A stretch of DNA of 9,606 bases, taken from Proteobacteria bacterium ST_bin11 (lineage in GTDB: Bacteria > Pseudomonadota > Gammaproteobacteria > Methylococcales > Methylomonadaceae). This document shows, in pieces, positions 5,801 to 9,606 of this stretch; position 1 is the stretch's first letter, and each line of letters starts with the position of its first letter. The DNA lies in NCBI GenBank assembly GCA_002083615.1, contig MSXO01000066.1:1-9606 (forward strand), in the 5' to 3' direction. The notes beneath the pieces are model-generated. The model saw only the letters and a list, made by a program, of their open reading frames with translations. It was not told where the DNA came from and ran no database searches. A program made the position numbers and the translations under genes.

Positions 5801-7865
5801 GCACATCGATTTCGAGGCGAGCAGTGTTCAAGAGTTCGTCGATGTTTCTGTGGGTTATCCGCAGGTCCTCGCAGAAGACGAAGAACCACGGAAAATCCTT
5901 GTTGCTGCACCAGATGTGTGGAAGACTGTCCTTGGGGATCTTGATTTTTCCAACGTTTCCGTGGTTGGTCACTCGCTTTCGTCCCAGGTTGTGATCGGTG
6001 TTATCTTTGGAAAATCGACTTGTCAGTACGGAAACCATCGTAGGGATGAACATGTGCTTGAGCATGGACATTGTGTAGGGACGTACCTGCGCGGGCGGAG
6101 CAACATGTTGTTGTGGTTGTTCGTAGAAGAGTTCGGGGACTTCCACAAGACATTGAATGCTCTTTCCATTGAGCTTCTTTCTTCCAAAATCCTTCTCGAT
6201 AAAGTGGTTTTTGTTGAAGAAGCGCACGTTCATCGTCAGGCCATAGGTACTTTCCGCCGTTGCTCGGGGTTTTTGACAGCGTAGAACACCCGGGTCAGGA
6301 TTGATGGGATCGTAGTGCGTGGCCTTGTGGCTAATCATCGCGGTATGTTTGTACTCTCCGGGTTGATCGACAATGTTGTAGAAGGGAAGATCGATGGTTT
6401 TGCATACACGATCGCTTACCTGCTCAACGTTTTCAACGTAGCTTGTATAGATCATCACCAACAAGCAGAAATAGCAGTAGTTTACACCTCGGTTTGGTTG
6501 CGTGCCGTCGGCTTGATAGCGTTGCCACTCCGAAGGTGAAAGATACTCGCAGAGCATGAACTTGAAATTTGTCCTGCCAACGCAATTCATCTTTCCAGCG
6601 CGACATGGTCGTCTAGGCTCATGGTACTCGACCATCATGAGTTCCGCATGCCTTCTACTACAGGGTTCAATGTTGCGCATTTTCAGAGGTGGGTCGCTAA
6701 TATGCATAGCCTCTTCGATGGCACTCATGCTTTTGTTTAGAAAGCGATAGTACTCTTGGATGGGAAGAGTGGAGATTTCAATTGGGGCCTGTTCTAGCTG
6801 AGAGTGAAGGGTGGCGCTGAGAATGGAGAGTTCTTCGGGTGTTTTTCGCGTTGAGGGCACCGAGGAAATTTGAGGAGCTGCTGTGAATAAAGGCGACTGA
6901 CGTTGAAAGATCGAGGAGAAAGAAGACGACGACGACGAGGAAGACGACGATGACGATGACGATGATGATGAAGATGAAGAAGACGACGAATTAGCTTTGC
7001 ATCCACTTGACGAAGAAGCTGATGTTGCAGGCCATGTTGTTTTTGGAGCGTGGCCAAACTCCTCGGGAACGTTTTTACCCAGGGCGTTCAGACGATCGTT
7101 GTGCTCTTCTATGAGTTTTCCCGTTTGAAAGAAGTGCTTGATGTCTCGATTGCCAAAGTGGAGAATTTCTTTGAGCGAAGCTTCGAGAGACGTCTCTGAA
7201 TCTTCGACTTGGCTTACGATCGCTTTCTTTTGCGAAGCCTTCAAGATCTTCTTTGCAGCGGCTTCTTCGATGGACCGCTTAGGTACCTTTGTAACGCTTG
7301 GTTGCTCTCGAAGCCGATCTTTCACTTTCGTAGTGGTGATGTTGCTTCGAGATCGCGTGCTTCTGCGACTACTTCCATTGGGTTTCGTTTCAATGAATGG
7401 AGGAGGTTCCAGTGTAACTGGATCTTGTTGAACGATTGTGTACGCAGAGAAATCCTCCTCGTCGTTGCCGTCTTCTTTGATTTGAACTTTCTTCTTTGTG
7501 GAGACTACGTTCTTACTTTGAGATTTGAAGTCTCCGTCGTCTTGATCGTAGTCCAGATCGTCGGCAACATCAACAATGACGTGTTCGTTTTCCTCATCGT
7601 CGTCGTCGTCGGTTTCATCGTTGTTGTCGCTTTCGCTATTGATGATTTGCTCTGAAAGCTGTTGTCGTCGTTCCTGTTCTTCTCGTTCTTCTTCACTTGA
7701 ATCGAAGAAAAAGGATTCTCCATCGTCTTTCCCTTTGTTGTAGTCGTCGTCTTTACTCGACTCGAAAACTAATTCCTTGTCGATATCATCTTCACTTGAC
7801 TCGAAAGTGAATTCCTTGTCGATATCGTTGTTGAGAATGGCGATGGACTTGCGCTGTCTTTTCAT
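2853..7865 (-). CDS. Giant cysteine/histidine-rich protein of unknown function, 1670 aa
   Basis: I do not recognise the family. Residues 1-140 are highly acidic (a DETDDDDDEENE stretch near 83-94) and begin with a 13-residue tandem repeat (DIDKEFTFESSED at 14-26, DIDKELVFESSKD at 27-39). A basic low-complexity linker covers about 160-215, and 23 serines lie at 293-315. The folded part starts near 370. Cluster 1 has C402, H415, C421, C428 (NCVGRTNFKFMLCEYLSP), C439 and C464-x2-C467. A coiled coil lies at about 910-955 (RAEVEGLREKLERLNAQ). Cluster 2 is C1095-x5-C1101-x3-H1105-x2-C1108-H1109-x2-H1112. CC pairs lie at 1394-1395 and 1426-1427. A zinc-ribbon or treble-clef-like C1526-x2-C1529-x17-C1547-x2-C1550 is followed by C1599-x2-C1602. 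The ends are basic (MKRQRK and KRKRKN), which would suit nuclear localisation. There is no signal peptide or clear membrane segment. The ATG at 7865 has A at -3. It shares a 121-bp divergent promoter region with the 7987 gene. The layout of disordered tail plus zinc-binding core suggests a nucleic-acid-associated or structural virion protein, which is inference only. Confidence 0.9.
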   Translation of the reverse strand: MKRQRKSIAILNNDIDKEFTFESSEDDIDKELVFESSKDDDYNKGKDDGESFFFDSSEEEREEQERRQQLSEQIINSESDNNDETDDDDDEENEHVIVDVADDLDYDQDDGDFKSQSKNVVSTKKKVQIKEDGNDEEDFSAYTIVQQDPVTLEPPPFIETKPNGSSRRSTRSRSNITTTKVKDRLREQPSVTKVPKRSIEEAAAKKILKASQKKAIVSQVEDSETSLEASLKEILHFGNRDIKHFFQTGKLIEEHNDRLNALGKNVPEEFGHAPKTTWPATSASSSSGCKANSSSSSSSSSSSSSSSSSSSSSSSFSSIFQRQSPLFTAAPQISSVPSTRKTPEELSILSATLHSQLEQAPIEISTLPIQEYYRFLNKSMSAIEEAMHISDPPLKMRNIEPCSRRHAELMMVEYHEPRRPCRAGKMNCVGRTNFKFMLCEYLSPSEWQRYQADGTQPNRGVNYCYFCLLVMIYTSYVENVEQVSDRVCKTIDLPFYNIVDQPGEYKHTAMISHKATHYDPINPDPGVLRCQKPRATAESTYGLTMNVRFFNKNHFIEKDFGRKKLNGKSIQCLVEVPELFYEQPQQHVAPPAQVRPYTMSMLKHMFIPTMVSVLTSRFSKDNTDHNLGRKRVTNHGNVGKIKIPKDSLPHIWCSNKDFPWFFVFCEDLRITHRNIDELLNTARLEIDVLLSLQKNDTLCIRGKPPGTHFAEEFRENYDHLSFYVAMRARYFILTTIRHVYPNSKNTFRDVTILTRLDKMIEWNYESYYKYMHTYNHPPPRTVHARLDDEVEGNELQRLSEVVLPNHQYATDYQLFKFERVVVRRETPRQFLRRTISEDRYLVYLRKFDKVQRHLEWHFNLKGSYFIHDNDDPIEFTHLKSKITNVLELPGYSVYVAALIRVNIAYKFHQQSRAEVEGLREKLERLNAQVKCKDGGKEYLKTREQLEDLRNYRYNLRLFAFTHLDLINKCYYRRAFTNESLFTRVLHPNPNYCLHHYEEVIPYDTRMFYEGMLPDFSNWIDTVIFPNTRKPEVHNNSARTQEFMRMLSLFMQRTSVSQLKIETHLELCEANPAYKRLVSIILEVSMLGAYKHSDYCPRFNQCVDIHQLCHRSHNTPQFDAWQKTYGDVVLMAMREFVIFQVRNLFAYNQYLMAMHPWWIDHSKQICASMNIVRLSIARGNTLPGTLEVLRYLLVDNYFDTNVKHQDILRIVNERYSGVFDNVTTMSTRYQPDIDYLFYLCKHLMVVNAALSNYNRKRTKLPREIIKSIEYFVQAIPRHTPLDLNWLLVFNWGKKESRGEPVNICEHTIFILTCCLNFIEHRQFRWVVDALFLINVRDYEFVDAFFFNLYTHYSITVHPLCVEIAKKQAEAVARRNRTDLIPSASPWIASIAWAPCCGVMRSYLAQNVTSHTLGVELVGINTATGEACCKNKDPFSLQKRAAKHASKLINELHEALEKDKNDVRLEKICQRIKDNIVEPRQKRFFAQSDCTDTPLVAIPEIGFVVQITSPRILYTSEAGPITNSFTKCTQCAATTNFSRRMFRHNGFICGECDIPHTKAFDTPVCIANGERIKLNVPQHWYWAVDDRPEVGDYRLKIFYVCDHCFLIKTAKYEDFQRFPFASDLRRCRLFDKNRMHSALAFDMHQPVSHLYHDAKSNFGAKIHAANKRKRKN
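6921..6989 (-). repeat. Poly-serine codon tract (23 TCN codons)
   Basis: This run codes residues 293-315 of the giant protein. All 23 codons are TCN (by my count 10 TCG, 6 TCT, 6 TCA, 1 TCC) and none is AGY. It probably grew by slippage in a TCN array and then drifted at third positions. More serines flank it (281-287 and 317-318). Confidence 0.9.
7755..7826 (-). repeat. 33-bp direct repeat, period 39, coding the acidic N-terminal duplication
   Basis: Copies lie at 7755-7787 and 7794-7826 with 29 of 33 bases identical. They code the repeated DIDKE..FESS segments (residues 14-39) of the giant protein. High identity, including synonymous sites, points to a fairly recent duplication. Confidence 0.85.
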
Positions 7866-7986
7866 TCTTCGCTAGTTGAGATGCACTTGAAGAAAGAAAG
7901 AAAGGAGAAAAATAAGATTTTTTCCAAAGATTTTTTTTTATTTTTTCCCTCTTGGAAAAAAAAACCTAAATTCCAACGGCCACGAA
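7866..7986. promoter_or_regulatory. Divergent promoter region between the giant gene and the 258-aa ESCRT-III-like gene
   Basis: The two starts (7865 minus, 7987 plus) are 121 bp apart. Toward the plus gene there is T9-A-T6 at 7931-7946. Toward the minus gene the coding strand has CTTATTTTTCTCC about 48 bases before its ATG. A perfect 10-bp inverted repeat (TTTTTTCCAA at 7918-7927, TTGGAAAAAA at 7952-7961) lies near the middle. No gene fits inside. Confidence 0.6.
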
Positions 7987-8763
7987 ATGGCCTCATGGTT
8001 TTTCTCAATGCTCTTTCGTCCTTGCCTGCCTGCGCAATCGAAGACCGCTGCAGAAAAAATGATTGATCTTGACGAAAGCGTAGAAAAGTTTAAGTTGGAC
8101 TGTCAAGAAAACATTGATGCTGGAAGAGTCGCCATCGAAAAATGCAAGAATGAGCTCAGAGAACAGTTGGAAATCGTGAAGAATCCCAGAGCCGATCCAA
8201 ACCAAGCAAACTGCGCTCGAGCGAGAATGGCAGAGCTGTACGCTAAAATCAAACAAGACGAGGAGGATGTAGCTAGATACAGTGGCTTTCTTCAAAAACT
8301 TGAATCGACACAAAACACTGTGATCATGGGCGAAGACGCTGCAAGAGTGAGTGCCCTAGAAACATCGATGCTCGACAGTTCTACGCTTACACGAGACGCA
8401 GTGCAGAGAATCAACAACCAGACAGTTATCAACAGGGAACGACGTCTTGAAGTGCACGAGCTTCTCGGAGATGTTGCTCCTACCAGAGGAATTTTCCCAG
8501 CTACAACTCTTTCCGATGAAGTTGAAGCACGGCGACAAGGCTTGACTCTTCAAACCTACAGAGATTCAATGCCACCAGAACACAATGATCAAAGTGTTTC
8601 GTCTACGAACGCGCTTATTGAAAGCGTGGAAGCTATGCTCGGCGTAGCTTCGCCACATTCATTCCCTCCTATTCCAGTGGATCCACTCAGGCTTGTTCCA
8701 ACGTCCAGTCGTTCTCCCTATGCGTCAACGTCGTCGTCAGCTACGGCAGCGATACTCAATTGA
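7987..8763 (+). CDS. ESCRT-III-like (Snf7/CHMP-type) protein, 258 aa, tentative
   Basis: ESCRT-III proteins polymerise on membranes and cut membrane necks; the ATPase VPS4 recycles them. The layout here fits that plan. There is an N-terminal hydrophobic/aromatic tip (MASWFFSMLFRP), then charged helix 1 at about 27-66, a short PRADPNQ break, charged helix 2 at about 73-110 (ending KLESTQNTV), shorter helices at about 115-131 and 134-160, an acidic stretch (LSDEVEAR), and a Ser/Pro-rich flexible tail from about 190. Residues 226-234 (FPPIPVDPL) resemble the MIM2 motif of CHMP6 (LPEVPSEPL). The length of 258 aa is slightly above the usual 200-240 aa. The ATG at 7987 has G at -3 and G at +4; in-frame ATGs at residues 8 and 25 are weaker alternatives because they would trim the hydrophobic tip or helix 1. 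ATTAAA directly follows the stop. It is convergent with a second ESCRT-III-like gene. The alternative is a generic coiled-coil virion protein. The gene is certain; the family is not. Confidence 0.5.
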   Translation: MASWFFSMLFRPCLPAQSKTAAEKMIDLDESVEKFKLDCQENIDAGRVAIEKCKNELREQLEIVKNPRADPNQANCARARMAELYAKIKQDEEDVARYSGFLQKLESTQNTVIMGEDAARVSALETSMLDSSTLTRDAVQRINNQTVINRERRLEVHELLGDVAPTRGIFPATTLSDEVEARRQGLTLQTYRDSMPPEHNDQSVSSTNALIESVEAMLGVASPHSFPPIPVDPLRLVPTSSRSPYASTSSSATAAILN

Positions 8764-8769
8764 ATTAAA
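8764..8769 (+). terminator. ATTAAA, possible polyadenylation signal
   Basis: ATTAAA, the common variant of the animal polyadenylation signal, follows directly after the TGA of the 258-aa gene within the 24-bp convergent gap. A six-base match can occur by chance. Confidence 0.3.
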
Positions 8770-8787
8770 CCTTCCCTGTGTAATCTG

Positions 8788-9537
8788 TTATTCCGTTAGT
8801 TTTTTGAAGCGCAGAAAGATATCGTCGGGGTCGAATGAGTCCGTGGGTGAAAATGTTGTTGGAAAATGTGTAGCTATGGGCGCCTCTAACGTGGGTTGTT
8901 GATGTTCAACGACGTGTCGAAGATCTTGCACGGGTATTGTCGTTGAAAAAGACGTAGCTATGGGATGTTGCTGTTCAACGACGTACCGAAGATCTTGTGC
9001 GGGTAGAGCAGAGGGGATTGTTCGAATGTTGCTTGTCAAGACGTATTCATCTTGAATTTGATCCTCAAGTTCTTCTTGTTCAAATTCGTCGAGTTGAGTT
9101 GCTTCGTTACTCTCTGCGAACGAGTCGTGAATTAGACTGGTTGCAACGGAGATTTGGTGTAGAGCTTCGCTCCGTTGTGCACTGAGAACGCCAATTTCCT
9201 GTGGTCGAATTGAAGCGGCGAGACGACGATCTTCTCTTAGTTGAAATCGAAAGTCTTCAACTGCATTTCTGGCGTCCGAGGACTTTTGTAGATCTTTGAG
9301 ACGATTTTCAATCGTTGCTCGCGACGCTTGAAGTTCTGCGAGCTCTTTTGTCTTGATGGCAATCTGCGTTGCGATCTCTCGCTTTGCGTTCAGTGTTGTT
9401 GGGCATCGAGTTTGAAGCTTGGCTATCTCTTCTGTTTTTTTCGCTATTTCTGCGGTTTTCAACGTGATGTTTTGCTGGTTTAGCTTGATTCTCTCTGCGC
9501 GTTCATCTTCAATCTTTGGGCGCCAGCCAAAGAACAT
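8788..9537 (-). CDS. ESCRT-III-like (Snf7/CHMP-type) protein with MIM1-like C-terminus, 249 aa
   Basis: The N-terminus MFFGWRPKIEDERAERIKLNQ resembles the FG+K-x-P-E-E start of CHMP2/CHMP4. Helix 1 spans about 12-44 and helix 2 about 47-86 (LNAKREIATQIAIKTKEL, then TIENRLKDL, comparable to the KR-A-L...KK...TIE pattern of CHMP4). Helices 3 and 4 cover about 88-140. Residues 148-161 (QLDEFEQEELEDQI) closely match the acidic helix 5 of CHMP4 (LEELEQEELDKNL) and are followed by IPSALP, like the CHMP4 VPSIALP. The end, D238-D-I240-F-L-R243-F244-K-K-L247, fits the MIM1 pattern that binds the VPS4 MIT domain (L..RL..L). Between them lies a twice-repeated module (PVQDLRHVVE). The start is the first ATG (9537); the frame opens further upstream only from a non-ATG TTG at 9576. 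The leader reads GCCGCCACAATG, close to an animal Kozak sequence. The likely role is membrane scission or remodelling with host VPS4, inferred from the family. Confidence 0.65.
   Translation of the reverse strand: MFFGWRPKIEDERAERIKLNQQNITLKTAEIAKKTEEIAKLQTRCPTTLNAKREIATQIAIKTKELAELQASRATIENRLKDLQKSSDARNAVEDFRFQLREDRRLAASIRPQEIGVLSAQRSEALHQISVATSLIHDSFAESNEATQLDEFEQEELEDQIQDEYVLTSNIRTIPSALPAQDLRYVVEQQHPIATSFSTTIPVQDLRHVVEHQQPTLEAPIATHFPTTFSPTDSFDPDDIFLRFKKLTE
8897..9005 (-). repeat. 40-bp direct repeat in the tail of the 249-aa ESCRT-III-like gene
   Basis: Copies lie at 8897-8936 and 8966-9005 (period 69) with 35 of 40 bases identical. A further shared stretch, GTAGCTATGGG, lies at 8870-8880 and 8954-8964, offset by 15 more bases, so one copy carries a five-codon insertion. 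The module codes PxQDLRxVVE...PIAT twice. Confidence 0.85.
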
Positions 9538-9606
9538 TGTGGCGGCGAGGAGGAGAGCCGCCTTTTCTTTGGCCAAGCGGGAAGAAAAATAAAATAGTTA
9601 GATCGA
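9538..9606 (-). promoter_or_regulatory. Leader and likely promoter of the 249-aa ESCRT-III-like gene
   Basis: On the coding strand a T-rich element (CTATTTTATTTTTCTTCC) lies about 45-60 bases before the ATG. It is followed by a GC-rich leader with a 6-bp perfect stem (GGCGGC at 9541-9546, GCCGCC at 9557-9562, 10-base loop) ending 3 bases from the start codon. The frame stops in this leader at 9598-9600, with no earlier ATG. Confidence 0.45.

Noticed and set aside
6921..6989. Antisense poly-acidic run (Asp/Glu) on the plus strand
   Set aside because: Any TCN run reads as GAN on the other strand in a shifted frame, so this carries no independent signal.
7209..7655. A 148-codon plus-strand open frame opposite the acidic N-terminus
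   Set aside because: Its run of V, I and F residues is just the antisense of Asp/Glu codons, so it is not a membrane protein.
9538..9576. Extension of the 249-aa protein to a TTG start at 9576
   Set aside because: The first ATG gives a typical ESCRT-III-like FFG N-terminus and a near-Kozak context, so the extension would be in the leader.
1..9606. tRNA, CRISPR, transposase, inverted terminal repeat or intron signals
   Set aside because: I looked for cloverleaf arms, regular repeat-spacer arrays, DDE or tyrosine recombinase motifs, and spliced reading frames, and saw none.

Overview
The window looks like part of the genome of a large double-stranded DNA virus of a eukaryote. Long intronless genes sit on both strands with gaps of 12 to 123 bp. 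Every gap that could hold a promoter is strongly A/T-rich, while the coding DNA is of moderate GC. There are no Shine-Dalgarno sites. Start codons mostly have A or G at -3. The content is ankyrin-repeat proteins, one very large cysteine-rich orphan and coiled-coil proteins with eukaryotic character. I cannot name the virus family: no capsid, polymerase or packaging ATPase gene lies here.

Layout, left to right. (1) Positions 1-2729, minus strand: a tandem array of four ankyrin-repeat ORFs. Three (545-1402, 1444-2109, 2175-2729) share the same N-terminal cap and are clear paralogues. The fourth (65-532) lies in the same frame as its upstream neighbour, separated only by one stop codon and 12 bases, so it may be a broken-off 3' part. 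A low-confidence 3' end of a plus-strand gene touches the left edge. (2) Positions 2853-7865, minus strand: one 1670-residue protein with an acidic N-terminal third, a 23-serine run, three cysteine/histidine clusters, a coiled coil and a C-terminal CxxC-x17-CxxC zinc site. I do not recognise its family. (3) Positions 7987-9537: two convergent genes, 258 aa on plus and 249 aa on minus, with stop codons 24 bp apart. Both have the plan of ESCRT-III (Snf7/CHMP) proteins: an N-terminal aromatic/hydrophobic tip, two long charged helices, shorter helices, an acidic segment and a flexible tail.

The ESCRT-III reading is the most interesting result. The 249-aa protein has an EQEEL-type acidic helix followed by IPSALP, as at the end of the CHMP4 core. 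It ends in a segment matching the MIM1 motif that binds the MIT domain of VPS4. The 258-aa protein has a FPPIPVDPL stretch that resembles the MIM2 motif of CHMP6. If correct, the virus brings its own pair of membrane-remodelling filament subunits that could recruit host VPS4 for envelopment, budding or membrane repair. This rests on motif comparison by eye and needs a profile or structure search.

Regulation: T-rich blocks of the form T(n)-A-T(n) lie on the coding strand 19 to 75 bases upstream of most starts. The blocks before two ankyrin genes (1472-1503 and 2124-2156) are almost the same sequence, suggesting a duplicated or shared viral promoter. Two starts were moved to the first ATG (1402 instead of a GTG at 1453; 9537 instead of a TTG at 9576), supported by paralogue alignment in one case and by the FG-type N-terminus in the other.
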